Positions 55,551 to 64,000 of a stretch of 64,000 nt of DNA are shown here, piece after piece (within the stretch, counting starts at the first letter, position 1; each line of letters begins with the position of its first letter). Under the pieces are notes generated by a model. The model did no database searches and had not been told where the DNA came from. It saw only the letters and a list, made by a program, of their open reading frames with translations. Position numbers and translations under genes: made by a program. This DNA is from Perca fluviatilis (taxonomy: Eukaryota > Chordata > Actinopteri > Perciformes > Percidae), in contig NC_053133.1 in NCBI RefSeq assembly GCF_010015445.1, positions 5,496,200 through 5,560,199 on the forward strand, read 5' to 3'.

Positions 55551-58218
55551 CTCTCTCTCTACCTCTCTCTCTCTACCTTCTCTTTTTGTTCTACTTCATT
55601 CTTTATTTGAGACATTTGTCATTATTAGTATTATTATTATTATTATTATTATTACAAGCTTATGTATATTTATATGCGCACAGTAGCTTGCTTGGTAATT
55701 TGTAATACATTTTGGCCCCCTGTTTATTGGTTTGGGTTAATGTTCATTACCTTTGCCCTAAAATCTGCTACTTCGTAATCTGTTAATGCACGGTTAGGTG
55801 ATTATTTTTTTGCATGCTGTTTTTTTTATTTCTAGCCAGCTTGATAACTTATCTGTTTCGAGGGTGTCTCTTCTCTTTACCTGTTCTCTCTACACACCTC
55901 TCACTCTACTGTGAAGTTCTTGTGTGTCCTCTGCTAGTCTCTCTTCTGTGTTTTCTTGTCTTTAAATGTCCTTGTCTCCGATGCTAACTTTCAGTGTTTT
56001 TCTAACTGTCTGCTTTCTCTCCACCTCAACGCTTCTCCTCGTGCCCGCCTGTGGCTCTAATGCAGGAGTGTACGGCGATGTCCAGAGGGTGAAGATCCTT
56101 TACAATAAGAAGGACAGCGCTCTCATTCAGATGTCCGATGGCAACCAGGCCCAGCTAGGTGAGCAGACGTCCCAAGCCCCAACTCAGTCCCTCACGGATC
56201 ATCGTGATGGGATGCTCGGGCATCCCAGGAGGCGTAAACCTCACTGAGTGCCACTACAAATGTTAAATAATGTTATTACAGATGTTTGACGTCATATTAG
56301 ACTAACCAACACTGCCTAAATGGATGAAACAAGACCTTCAAGAAATTACACACCTTTGCTTCGTCTCTGACACAAATTTTGATTAATATCTAATCTACTT
56401 ACGTAATTTACTTAGAAGCCAACCTCAGAGGTGATCTGTATCACTGTAGTTCACACTTTGTGATAATACCTACATTTTTGGGTTACTTCGCATTACTTAA
56501 TGATTATTCTGTCTGTAAAATCGTTGGACATCTCAAACATGGAGAAGGCAGAAATTGTAAGACGTATTGCAAGGGCAAAGGCACTGCAGTCTGTCAAAGC
56601 ATACTTGAGAGAAATCAAGGCCGACTGCAGCACAGACCTCCGCCAAGGCTATGGCCTGTCTCGCAATGTTAAGGAAAGTGAAAAATAATTTGTGAGTGTC
56701 TGCTCCAAAATGTAACTGTTTCTTCCTTGGCCCATGCTGCACTCTTAAAACATGTTTCATGACAATCGGGCCCGTAGTTTTTGTGTAGCCCTGCTGACAA
56801 ACCAAACCGACAACATAACATCCAGCTATGTGTACTCGTACGTCAAATATTGTCTGTAAAATCTACAGAGAAGTCTGGCAATTTGAGTTTGGACATTTTG
56901 AAATGGACGATGTGGAGGAACCCTTAAGAGACAGAGCTGTCCTTCAGTATGTTGGAAAACAGAGTTGTGAGTATGGCCAGTTCACTGCTGCCCTTAGTTG
57001 TAGTGTGATGAGTCAACTCAGTGTGACTGCATACAAAGACTTTCACTTTTAACCCTTTTATGCATATGGATCTAGTTTTAACGGTGTAGTGATTTACATG
57101 TTTTCATTGAATTGGGTGCCGTTAGTAGAGCCAGCGAATACCACATTACAGGCTGCAGCGATTTCACCACTGACCGTCCTCTCTTTTGCCCCGGCCACAG
57201 CAATGAGCCACCTGAATGGCCAAAAGATGTACGGGAAGATCATCCGGGTGACGCTGTCCAAGCACCAGACGGTGGCGCTGCCCCGTGACGGCCTGGACGA
57301 CCAGGGCCTGACCAAGGACTACGCCAACTCCCCACTTCACCGCTTCAAGAAACCTGGCTCTAAGAATTTCCAGAACATCTTCCCGCCATCTGCCACCCTT
57401 CACCTCTCCAACGTCCCGTAAGTACCGGGCCGGTCGGTTCTGTTAGATACTGGACAGTGCTCTGTCTCCAACATCCCTTGAATTCCACTGGGAATCACAG
57501 TAGGTTTTTTTTAATCACATTTGGCTGCACTCTCAATCTCGGCACTGTTTGAGTACCAGACTGTATAGACCTTTTCACGGCAGACAACGTAAATGATGGC
57601 TCAGGTCCATGGAGTGTCCCAGAGAGCCAGAATGCTGGAACTAGTTCACCTATGTAAATTGAAATAAATAAAAAAAATAGTTATCAATTATGCTGTCAAT
57701 CAATGTAAAAAAGACCATAGCAAGAAATACCAAGTGTCAGGTAGCAAAGGGCCGCTGCCAAGGACTCAGCCCACATGGCGCACACATAAACATTAGAAAC
57801 ATTGTCCTTGCTCATTAGCACTCTTCATTAGAGCTACTTGATGCTAAAAAACGAGTCCTCATTACTGTGACTTGTGGCCTTTATTTCAATAGACAAGATG
57901 TGACGGAGGATGACCTGCGGCTGCTCTTCTCCAACGCTGGAGGCACTGTGAAAGCATTCAAGTTTTTCCAGTAAGTAGACCTATCCTACTGAAGGAGCCA
58001 GGATGGGCTCCATCAGCACAATGAGTGATTCTTGCTGTGGTTTAGCGTTTGTGCACTGGTAATTACTGCGGTGTCTTATCTGTTTTAGGGATCGCAAAAT
58101 GGCTCTGATCCAGATGTCAACAGTGGAGGAGGCCATACAGGCCCTGATTGACCTGCACAACTACAACATGGGAGGCAGCCAGCACCTGAGAGTCTCCTTC
58201 TCCAAGTCCACCATCTAA
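39598..58218 (+). CDS. ptbp2: ptbp2-type polypyrimidine tract-binding protein (13 exons placed, one 34-nt exon not found)
   Basis: This nuclear RNA-binding protein represses or redirects splicing by binding CU-rich pre-mRNA; PTBP2 is the neuron-enriched paralogue. Exons: 39598-39605, 41576-41603, 46109-46169, 47059-47231, 51380-51520, 51846-52001, 52086-52196, 52301-52511, 52791-52906, 56066-56158, 57201-57417, 57893-57970, 58089-58218. All placed introns are GT-AG. With a 34-nt exon added between 52906 and 56066 the coding length is 1557 nt (518 aa), close to the ~531 aa recalled for mammalian PTBP2. Approximate domains: N-terminal basic signal (VKRGSDEL, later SKKLR), RRM1 from residue 54, RRM2 from 169, nine-alanine linker run, RRM3 from 326, RRM4 from 442, C-terminus VSFSKSTI. 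Residues such as [10 protein letters not shown] and [13 protein letters not shown] favour PTBP2 over PTBP1 or PTBP3. Whether it is the a or b fish copy is undecided. Confidence 0.95.
40690..40855. repeat. Imperfect ~55-bp tandem repeat in ptbp2 intron 1
   Basis: AAATGTGGGAACATAGGGCC with TAATTTT and an AAATC/ATAAATC spacer recurs about four times (40706, ~40760, 40790, 40838) with internal length changes. Confidence 0.75.
41576..41603 (+). CDS. ptbp2: ptbp2 coding exon 2
   Basis: Acceptor CTCTCTTTCAG, donor GTGGGT. The exon reads ISDVAVGVK and carries the first half of the N-terminal basic nuclear-localisation region. Phase 2 in, phase 0 out. Confidence 0.88.
41895..42497. mobile_element. 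MITE in ptbp2 intron 2 with CTAGTCTG ends
   Basis: CTAGTCTGACATTGCCAGAC on the left and AGCCAGACTAG on the right are short imperfect inverted repeats around ~600 bp. The target duplication is unclear. Confidence 0.45.
42950..43410. other. Repeat-like intronic DNA left of the hAT element
   Basis: GTATATACAGGGTGTCCGCT at 42948 with AAAAAGTATTAGAAGGTA, and near 44860-44935 TTGAGAAGGTATTGAATTTA with CTGTATATACCCTG, suggest an older outer element split by later insertions. Ends do not match well enough to assign one. Confidence 0.35.
43419..44240 (-). mobile_element. hAT element with BED-type transposase remnant, in ptbp2 intron 2
   Basis: A perfect 8-bp duplication GTGGCTGC (43411-43418, 44241-44248) flanks ends CAGTGTTTGTCAAG and GGCCATCAGTG. 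Subterminal AGTAATTAGTTACT repeats are dense on both sides. Minus-strand frames resemble the N-terminus of a hAT/ZBED transposase. Confidence 0.85.
43529..44042 (-). pseudogene. hAT/ZBED-like transposase N-terminal remnant
   Basis: The upstream piece (43758-44042) contains [20 protein letters not shown] followed by HRN, the second half of a BED zinc finger (S-T-S-N-x-x-x-H-L-x-x-x-H). The expected CXXC half is replaced by SNRRSTTN, so the finger is broken. The next piece (43529-43744) has [20 protein letters not shown] and FRRMF, the start of the hAT dimer/DNA-binding region. The catalytic core is absent. Confidence 0.75.
44250..46090. other. Remainder of ptbp2 intron 2
   Basis: No additional gene was recognised. 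The direct repeat GCGAGATCTA(T/C)GTCA / GTGAGATCTACGTCA lies at 44622-44665. Confidence 0.4.
46109..46169 (+). CDS. ptbp2: ptbp2 coding exon 3
   Basis: Acceptor TTTCTGCAG, donor GTGAGT. The exon begins RGSDEL, directly following VK of exon 2, and continues into a Ser/Asn-rich, poorly conserved segment. It ends in phase 1; G joins AC of exon 4 to encode Asp. Confidence 0.9.
47059..47231 (+). CDS. ptbp2: ptbp2 coding exon 4 (start of RRM1)
   Basis: Acceptor ACTTTCAG, donor GTGAGT. It encodes [10 protein letters not shown] (second basic cluster), then the RRM1 beta1 strand [10 protein letters not shown] and the [12 protein letters not shown] and LKGKNQ signatures of PTB RRM1. Confidence 0.95.
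47651..48286. mobile_element. MITE in ptbp2 intron 4 with GACACACCAAC ends
   Basis: AAAGGCTCTGACACACCAAC on the left and GTTGGTGTGTCAGCGCCTTT on the right are inverted repeats (one or two mismatches). The interior has repeated CGACGG/CCGTCG and CCGACTG motifs. Target duplication unresolved; flanking TTT/ATG bases are ambiguous. Confidence 0.72.
48434..48840. repeat. ~50-bp minisatellite, eight units, in ptbp2 intron 4
   Basis: The unit GAACAGGACATGTTCTACTG + ATTGGACAGTATAAAATATA + TAAATAAAGA repeats with 48- or 50-bp length. ACATGTT(C/G)TACTG(A/G)T variants alternate. Long minus-strand frames here encode a repeating peptide and are not genes. Confidence 0.93.
49534..50798. mobile_element. 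hAT-like non-autonomous element in ptbp2 intron 4 carrying mrps28 sequence
   Basis: Terminal inverted repeats TAGGGCTGGGCGATAT / ATATCGCCCAGCCCTA are flanked by a perfect 8-bp duplication CTTCAGGT (49526-49533, 50799-50806), the hAT signature. Subterminal sequence is rich in ATATCGATAT palindromes. No transposase is visible. The interior holds an mrps28 fragment and UTR related to the foldback element's loop. Confidence 0.87.
49935..50340 (+). pseudogene. mrps28: mrps28 fragment in the hAT-like element
   Basis: The frame starting near 49953 reads [20 protein letters not shown] then [14 protein letters not shown], followed by an in-frame TAA where the family has cysteine. It continues VCRRQAD, a second stop, and [20 protein letters not shown] to about 50141. 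The order and residues fit the MRPS28 core (GPAKD.VIGRI.H.V..DLY.D.GGKFH.VCRR). The two parts are contiguous without an intron, which would fit an RNA-derived copy if the host gene has an intron there. The remaining C-terminal codons are deleted and the shared 3' UTR follows. Two stops make it a pseudogene. Confidence 0.75.
51380..51520 (+). CDS. ptbp2: ptbp2 coding exon 5 (end of RRM1)
   Basis: Acceptor TTCTTCCAG; donor GTTGGT is weaker than the others. 47 codons beginning [18 protein letters not shown] and ending [10 protein letters not shown], the usual RRM1 C-terminal half. Phase 0 at both ends. Confidence 0.95.
51846..52001 (+). CDS. ptbp2: ptbp2 coding exon 6 (RRM1-RRM2 linker, start of RRM2)
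   Basis: Acceptor GGCCGTAG, donor GTATGC. 52 codons: [13 protein letters not shown] linker, then RRM2 beta1 [19 protein letters not shown]. Phase 0 at both ends. Intron 6 is only 84 bp. Confidence 0.95.
52086..52196 (+). CDS. ptbp2: ptbp2 coding exon 7 (RRM2)
   Basis: 37 codons, [18 protein letters not shown] through VNAQQAKL, the RRM2 core. Acceptor TTTGCAG, donor GTAAGA. Phase 0 at both ends. Confidence 0.96.
52301..52511 (+). CDS. ptbp2: ptbp2 coding exon 8 (end of RRM2) with tandem donors
   Basis: Acceptor CTCCTGCCAG; starts ALDGQNIYN and includes [18 protein letters not shown]. Two donors are in frame: GTAAGA after 52499 and GTACAT after 52511. The longer form adds GKIP before GALNPL, resembling mammalian ...VPGALSPL; the shorter one uses the stronger-looking donor. 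Confidence 0.93.
52791..52906 (+). CDS. ptbp2: ptbp2 coding exon 9 (polyalanine linker, start of RRM3)
   Basis: Acceptor CCCGACAG, donor GTTAGT. Encodes GALNPLS, nine alanines, then [11 protein letters not shown], the RRM3 beta1 strand. Phase 1 in, phase 0 out; the next exon seen starts with two bases of a glycine codon, so 3n+1 bases are missing between them. Confidence 0.93.
53400..53990. other. Intron 9 segment, possible old MITE
   Basis: Contains GGGAGTTTCCTGTAAAGAG and GGCGGAGAAAGGCGCTGATTA-type sequence seen in fish Harbinger-like MITEs, but no matching inverted ends were found. No exon was recognised. Confidence 0.3.
55020..55620 (+). promoter_or_regulatory. C/T-rich tract in ptbp2 intron 9, candidate PTB-binding silencer
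   Basis: About 600 bp is strongly pyrimidine-rich on the sense strand, with long C/T runs and a (CT)n stretch at 55509-55547, ending in CTACCTCTCTCT and TTCTCTTTTTGTTC. PTB proteins bind UCUU/CUCUCU motifs, and in mammals PTBP1 represses the 34-nt PTBP2 exon through such intronic sites. The tract sits in the intron where that exon is expected. The role here is inferred from composition and place. Confidence 0.5.
56066..56158 (+). CDS. ptbp2: ptbp2 coding exon 10 (RRM3)
   Basis: Acceptor CTAATGCAG, donor GTGAGC. Reads (G)[18 protein letters not shown] then [12 protein letters not shown]. Its first two bases (GA) need a preceding G, which in other vertebrates comes from the 34-nt exon. Confidence 0.94.
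56450..57060 (+). other. Unrecognised ORF-bearing insert in ptbp2 intron 10
   Basis: Two frames are open. One (56533-56687) reads [20 protein letters not shown] and on to KESEK-stop. Another (56828-57052) has [17 protein letters not shown] and ends DFHF-stop. Between them TTTCATGACAATCGGGCCCG resembles the tail of an interspersed retroelement. I do not recognise a family; it may be a decayed retroelement or captured exon material. Confidence 0.35.
57201..57417 (+). CDS. ptbp2: ptbp2 coding exon 11 (end of RRM3, start of RRM4)
   Basis: Acceptor CCGGCCACAG, donor GTAAGT. Starts (A)[20 protein letters not shown], continues through [18 protein letters not shown] and ends at the RRM4 beta1 strand ATLHLSNV. 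The RRM3-RRM4 linker, which locks the two domains together in PTB, is fully conserved in type. Confidence 0.96.
57893..57970 (+). CDS. ptbp2: ptbp2 coding exon 12 (RRM4)
   Basis: Acceptor TTTCAATAG, donor GTAAGT. 25 full codons [16 protein letters not shown] then GTVKAFKFF. Split codons on both sides (P before, Q after) resolve in frame. Confidence 0.94.
58089..58218 (+). CDS. ptbp2: ptbp2 last coding exon (RRM4 end, stop)
   Basis: Acceptor CTGTTTTAG. Reads [19 protein letters not shown] and ends [14 protein letters not shown], the invariant PTBP C-terminus. TAA is at 58216-58218. Confidence 0.96.
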
Positions 58219-59410
58219 AGATCTGACCCACAGCGTGTCGGAAACCTTACAGACTGTGTCTGGACACTGGGGGTGGGGGGCAGTTTTGTTGTTGGGGTTT
58301 TGTTGATCCTGTCATTCCTAGAGAGACTGACATTTTTGACTCGCATCCTTTTTTTAAAGAGAAGAATTGAGTATGTTTCAGATACTGGATCCTCCCAGCT
58401 ATTCTTAACTGTACCTCTGTATTTTTATGTAAAACACAATATTACATGATTGATTGTCCCCCTGTATGATAGTTTGATGTAGATCAGTGTTTAATTCTTT
58501 ATTTAGTTGGAAAGATACAGTACTTATGTGCCTTACTTGACAATATCAACCATTTCTACAGCTGGACATGGTTACTCATTACTCTGCTATGCTTCTGAGG
58601 CACATTGGTATTGGATATTTTTGGGGGTTAGTGAGAATGCAAGCTGTGTTGTCATCCTCTAGACATTGTTACAGTTTCCCTTTTAGTTTATCAACAGAAG
58701 AGAATATTCCTGAGGCAACATGTAAGAGTTTTCCAGCATCCTGTGCCTGGCAGCTTCACTTGAATTCCATTATTCCACGAGTACGCTCAGTGTGAGACTG
58801 TTCTCCCCAGTTTTGAATTCACATATCACGGTGTGATTTCTTTATCCGTGTTTTGAAGCCTTCCATGCTTTTTCTTCTTGGCAGTGAGGTGTAATCGTCA
58901 GTGACAATGGTTTTCTAAGCATGTTTAGTTATGATAGGATCTCCCATCAGAAAGTGTTGCATGCTGTGGAAGCAGTTAGAAGAGGAGTCCACTGTGATTT
59001 TATTGTCAAGTGACCGTTTACTAGAGAGGGCTACTCAGTTGGACCAAAGTTTCTGTGCCTTTTAGTGTTCCTTGAACTCATTTGAACTAAAAGCATTAGA
59101 ACACACTGACGGCCAGAATTATAAGTGGTGAGTTAATTCCCATTTTTTTTAAAGACCCAACAGGACCTCTTGCTCAGAAATAACATAGTAATGTGTATTT
59201 TTTTTCTTCCAAGTCTGATTTTTATACAGCTCAAAATGTAAGGATTTGGTATAGTTCTGAAGAGGCACAATTAAAGGATGAATTATTTTCTAACAAGGGG
59301 AGGTGCGCCTTGGTTTCCTGCTTTTTGAGTTTTCCCTCTCATGGTCTCTCTCATGTATTCTGCATTACGTCTGTAGCATGCTTAATAAAACTATTCTGTA
59401 GCGCTGCATT
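58219..59410 (+). other. ptbp2: ptbp2 3' UTR with candidate poly(A) signal
   Basis: No ORF or repeat structure was recognised in about 1.2 kb after the stop. AATAAA lies at 59384-59389 and is followed by T/GT-rich sequence (59410-59455) suited to cleavage. The end is inferred; no earlier canonical AATAAA was noticed. Confidence 0.55.
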
Positions 59411-60290
59411 CACCTCTGTCTCTCTTCTTCTCTGTTCTGTCTGCTCTGCTCACTTCTGAAACCATCTTCAGTCCCAGGGTGGGAAAGAAGCCAAAACTCA
59501 TTTTGGAGCCACTTGAAAACTCGCTCTTATAAGCCAGATTGAGCCCTCTGATGGTACTAATTTACAGGACAAGAAGTACATTTTGTGGATGCGTTTCCCA
59601 CCCTGCCAACTGACACAATCTATTCCTTTTGATGTCTTGCTCCTCTCTTCTAGTAGTTGCCTATTTTCTAATCAGTCTCTGAGGGCCTGGCTCTCCTGAC
59701 AGTCTGTCTGATCTATCTACTTGTTCTCACACCTTTTATCAATTACATAAATGGCCCCATTTGTCATTTTTCCAAGCTTTTTGCATTTTACGCCACTGCC
59801 AGCTTTTGAGCGTCTGAGTAAAATTGCTTCGTACACAAACACAATGTATGCTGAGCCTATTAAAGCCACAGTGTACTGCTGCACAATGCCATGGAGAACA
59901 CAATACTGTTCACAACTTTGAGTGTTAGGGACACCATTTTGGTCCGTAGGAATATAAATGACTGATCTTTACCAATATTCAGTCCTGTGTTTAAAAAACA
60001 AATCTGAACACCTGTACATGGCTGCTCTGGAGGAACAAGGCGTCATTGTTTGAGTCAAAGGATGACAACCGTATTCCTTTTCTTCCTCATATCACCAGTG
60101 TTTTGCAAGTTCACACTTAACAAGTGCAAGCTCAAAGTTCACACAGATTACACTAAACCAGTGCATGTTCATTTCTTCCGGGATTTTGTGGTAACTAAGC
60201 TGCTCTGTGTCGTTTTGAATTGGTTGCTGATGTGGCTGACGTTGGGTCCGGTTCGGCCTTGTTTTCTCACAGTAGCCGTCGTATCGTAGT
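59411..60290. other. Intergenic stretch downstream of ptbp2
   Basis: No gene or repeat recognised. The frame at 60050-60289 has no family resemblance. Confidence 0.4.
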
Positions 60291-60359
60291 CTGTTCCCCC
60301 GGTGGAATAGTTTGCCTCCTAAACAATAAAATGACGTTTTCCCATCGCACGCTCTCCAT

Positions 60360-61060
60360 GGTTAGCCTCGTGAGACTGTCCTGATCTCGCGAGCTCCAGT
60401 TTTCCACTCGCAGATCAGTCTGGCATCTTGAGATAGAGAACATTTTTAGCTGTTGGCCAAAGAACCGCCCAATCAGAGTTGGTTTTGAGGTGGGTTTAGG
60501 TGTGACGCAACGAGAAGTGTCTGTCACCAACATAGGTGGTGATAGACAGGTGGTTTATCCAATCAGCTAACCAGTATTTTCAGACAGCGGTAGCCCTAAT
60601 TCTGTTAGCCGCTCGCTAATGCTTTTTTTCTCTTGAATCCTTCTTTTGGAATATGGACCGGAACCTGAAATGGTGCCTTTTTATTCTTAAATTCTCCTTA
60701 CACAAACGGCAAATATCCTTTACCGACATGTTGCTTGCTTGCTGAGCTAACGAGCTATGCTTTGCCTGCAGCAGCAGGGGTAGCCCATGGATGTATTAAG
60801 TAGGGGTAGCCTGGCTTGTGGTTGTATTTTCATACGCTTCGTTGATCTGATTGGTTGATTTGGCCCGTCTATCACCAACACAGGTGGTGATAGACAGATG
60901 GTTTATCCAATCAGCTAACCAGGATTTTCGCCCCTTCCCAAAAGTTCTCCAACGGAAAGTTCCCAGATGGATATGACGAGCAAATGCGAAGCAATCCATC
61001 TGGTGGAGTCAGATTACTCCATGGTTAGGGTTTGGTTCAGGTTTAGGTATGGGGAAATAT
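60360..61060. repeat. Repeat block with duplicated ~50-bp motif
   Basis: CACCAACATAGGTGGTGATA followed by GACAGGTGGTTTATCCAATC and AGCTAACCAG occurs at 60524-60584 and, with few changes, at 60873-60932. Probably a decayed DNA element or two related copies. Confidence 0.6.
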
Positions 61061-61069
61061 CGGCAGGGA

Positions 61070-62240
61070 ACCAGTTTTCAACATATCACCATCGCGCCAG
61101 CTACCGCAGAGCGTGGGCGGCGTTAACTGTCGTGATTGTGAACGGCGCTCGGTTCACCTCTCCCGTTGGTTAGTTTCAACAAACTGAAACGTTCATTTCA
61201 CCGTTGATCAAAAATATGAGCTTGTTCAACGAACGCTTTTCAAACAAACACGCGCATATATACATAGGTACAGGCTCACGTCGCTGTTGCGGCTTATATT
61301 ATGTGTGATGAGCGAGGTTGAGGAGAACCGAGGTAAGACTAGTTGGAGAACCGTAGGGCCTGGCAGAATCTAATTATCCTCATCATTATGACTATACTAA
61401 TATGGAATCTAAGTATTTTCGAATCACTTCAAGGTTAATAAAATATATGAATCTCATTAAAGAAGAGATCATGACAATGAGCTACCATGTGAGTATGTCA
61501 TTAATAGTTACAGCATAAGCGTGTATTGTGCCAACGTCACATGCTTAAGCAGAAACATCTTATCCACCCAGACTCCCATATTAAACCAACCTCACATTCT
61601 GCGTGTGATTACAAACACGTATTGATTTCCAATGTGAGCGCACCGTTGCTATGTCTCTCCGTTGGGACGGAGACTGTGAGAGAGCTGTACTGAATCAATG
61701 TGTCGCTATCCAGGCAATAGCCTCAATATTCTCCCCCACTCTGGTTCCAATTTGGTGCTCGATTGGAGACATCATTCTTCAGTTGTCTTCACAGAGAGTG
61801 GCTGTCAGTGGGGACGCTGCATTTGTTTTGTGAGTGCACACAGGGCCTCTGGGTACTGAAGACTGGCGTTGTCCTTACAGTTAGTTCTGTATTCGCTGTC
61901 ATCACACGCCAATTGATTTATATCTTTGTTCAAATCTACAGCTGTATAAAATGACACCACACCAGGCACATTTCTTTTGTTGTTGTTCACATTGATAAAG
62001 GTATGGGCGGAGATGGCGGTCCAGGTTAGATGCTAAAGTGTCTGAATTTAAAGCTGCACCAGTCACTATTTTTTATATTAGCAATGGATCAAACGACGAC
62101 GTGCGACGATGTGACGGGAGCACAGTGTTGAACACAAGTGGAATTATCACCCGATCCAGCAGTTCCCCTCAGCGCGACCCAATATTGTAGCGTCTTCCAG
62201 CTCATTGGTTTGGTTTTATGAGCCTCAACTTTACGCTTTT
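61070..62240. other. Intergenic stretch, nothing recognised
   Basis: No supported coding region or repeat structure. Frames at 61651-61954 lack motifs. Confidence 0.35.
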
Positions 62241-62244
62241 GTTT

Positions 62245-62445
62245 CAGTCTCCGAGCTCTCATCAGACAGCAGCAGCTGTGTTCAACAGGACGCTCTGCTG
62301 AAGCCTCTGTCCTCTACCTGCTCAGCAGCCAGACAGTCAGAGAGGAGCTGGGGAACGCAGCAGAGAATTCAGCAGCTAAAGAGACAGAGATTTCCTCAGG
62401 AGCTGGTGGAGACCAAACCCAGAGCTAGAAGAGAGAGCGAGAATA
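62245..62445 (+). repeat. Dispersed repeat, uninterrupted relative of 37865-38835
   Basis: Contains TGAAGCCTCTGTCCTCTACC, GGAGCTGGGGAACGCAGCAG and GGAGCTGGTGGAGACCAAAC consecutively without the MITE. The open frame through it (62205-62492) shows no protein family signature. Confidence 0.65.
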
Positions 62446-62449
62446 TGAT

Positions 62450-64000
62450 TGATATTCATCATCTGGACACAAACACAAAAAGACTCGAATGAATGAATGC
62501 AGAGGCAAAGACGTGACCAGCAAACTTCAGCTCGACCGACCAATTGTGTAACTGCCTTCAGTACCGTTCTTTTAACTTTTTCCAACGAATAAATCCTCTC
62601 CGGTTCTGATATAACTGATGCTATTGCAGCATCTACGCTAACCTCTTTAGGAGCCGCCATTGTTGTTTTTGAACAAACAGTCGCCTCTCCGTGTCGTCAC
62701 ACACACCTAAACCAAACCGCTGGTTGCTTGCTGCCATGCAAGGTACCCGCTCTGCTGCAGTCCAGCCAAAAGAAAACATTAGGAATAGCTGTTTCTTTCG
62801 GTCTGTACACGAATACGCCACACTCTGGTCCTCGCTTGTAATAACCGATGGTGTCCTGTGAGCCCATGCAGGGTAGGCATAGTAATATGCATGAACCAAT
62901 AATAAAAAAGTAATTCATTCATATAACAAACACTAAAAAGCTGCATAGTTTATGGGGTAGCTGTTTAGTTAATGACACAATATTAAAGTGACTGTTGCTG
63001 ACGATGTTCTCCCTGATGTGCGATGAAAGTTGATCTCTGCTCCTAATGCTTTTATAATCTGCTGGTTAGACATCACAGTGCACTTCAAATAAAATGTTAC
63101 TGCAGCTTCTCATGCCACTTTATAAAAACAAAAAGCCTCTCAGAGGAAAGCCTCATTGTCCCACAGCCTCATATATCATAAATGTCTGTCGCTGTTAAGG
63201 CGGTGGGTGGAATTGAAACACAAAGGTGTTAACCTGACAGTCAATTAGTATGCATCACAACAGCATCTCCTGTGAGTGTGTGACTGTGCAAAAAGGAAAT
63301 CAGTTGTTCGTATGGCTGTCACAACCTTTTTTTGTTGTTAAATTCAATGATTAGAAACACTTGTGAATCCCTCCACCTTATTGCTTTCTTGGCTATGCAG
63401 CCCAGTCGGGCTACTTTTTATGTAAAAAGTTTTTATGTGAAAGTTGTGATAATTAAGGCTTAAGAGCCACAGACAGGGTAGGGAATCAGAAAGTATGAGA
63501 CACAGACTAATGCATTGTTAGTTTTGATCTTTTCATGGGGTATGGTAACCTTATTCTTTTAGGTCACGATTGTTCTGATGTTTATGCCCTAATAGAATTA
63601 TGGCGAAAACAAATTACACAAAATGAAGCATGCATATTGCAAATAGCTTATCTCATCAAGAAACCTGAAGAAATGCGCATGAGAACACAGCAGCCTCCAG
63701 TTCCATCCCTTATTTTTAGAGCGTACAGTGTGTGGTGATGTGTCAGCGTCAGTATGCGAACAAGTGTCTGTGCAGAGGTCTCTGCATTTCATATTCCTCC
63801 TGTCTTTTTTCATTAGGTTGTTTACCAGTGGAGCTGAATACCGAGCAGTCGGGGGTAGTGAATGAAAAGTAAGGGAGGGTGAATTGGCGTTAGAATTTAG
63901 AGGCATTTTTCAAAGTTGTATCCAATTTCTGTAATTCTCAGGCCTCCTGTTTTCAAAGGTCCCTTTCCTCTCCTTTCCAGTGTGTGTCAGGCAGAGAAGC
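62450..64000. other. Terminal intergenic stretch
   Basis: 62600-62880 has a repeat-like feel (GAGCCGCCATTGTTGTTTTT, TGGTTGCTTGCTGCCATGCA) but no partner in the window. The rest is A/T-rich without recognised features. Confidence 0.35.

Noticed and set aside
55834..55862. Candidate small exon after TTATTTCTAG in ptbp2 intron 9
   Set aside because: The length is 3n+1, but it has an in-frame TGA as the third codon and no matching peptide.

Overview
The window looks like teleost (probably percomorph) nuclear DNA. It holds one multi-exon vertebrate gene, has no bacterial-style ORF packing, and is dense in fish-type DNA transposons, MITEs, microsatellites and a chromodomain Ty3/Gypsy element. The species cannot be named from the sequence alone. 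There is no operon, rRNA, tRNA gene or CRISPR array.

Region 1-39.4 kb is intergenic and repeat-dominated. In order it holds: MITE/SINE-like sequence (1-850); a LINE remnant (~1.0-1.3 kb); a decayed Tc1-like element interrupted by a TTAA-flanked piggyBac-like MITE (1.49-2.84 kb); a dispersed repeat with an inverted partner at 17.2 kb; a broken Ty3/Gypsy chromovirus on the minus strand (6.3-12.4 kb) whose 3' LTR is split by a hAT-type element with a perfect 8-bp target duplication; two inverted copies of a PIF/Harbinger-like MITE (13.0 and 15.2 kb); a Harbinger element with a transposase remnant (16.0-16.7 kb); further MITEs; and a 1.87-kb foldback element (31.0-32.9 kb). The foldback's arms are long arrays of a 20-bp unit and its loop carries a fragment of mitochondrial ribosomal protein gene mrps28.

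Region 39.4-59.4 kb is a plus-strand ptbp2-type gene (neuronal polypyrimidine tract-binding protein, four RRMs). Thirteen coding exons can be placed with consensus splice sites. Phases are consistent everywhere except one point: the conserved 34-nt exon needed between 52906 and 56066 was not found. Intron 9, where it should lie, contains a large C/U-rich tract of the kind PTB proteins bind. Exon 8 has two in-frame donors 12 nt apart. Introns 2, 4 and 10 carry several insertions: a hAT element with a BED-type transposase remnant (43.4-44.2 kb), a 50-bp minisatellite (48.4-48.8 kb), and a second, hAT-type element that also carries mrps28 sequence (49.5-50.8 kb).

Region 59.4-64 kb is downstream intergenic DNA with dispersed repeats.

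The most unusual signal is that two structurally different transposons 17 kb apart (one foldback with 6-bp TSD, one hAT-like with 8-bp TSD) carry overlapping pieces of the same nuclear gene, mrps28, including its 3' untranslated region. This suggests host-gene capture passed between, or acquired by, non-autonomous elements.
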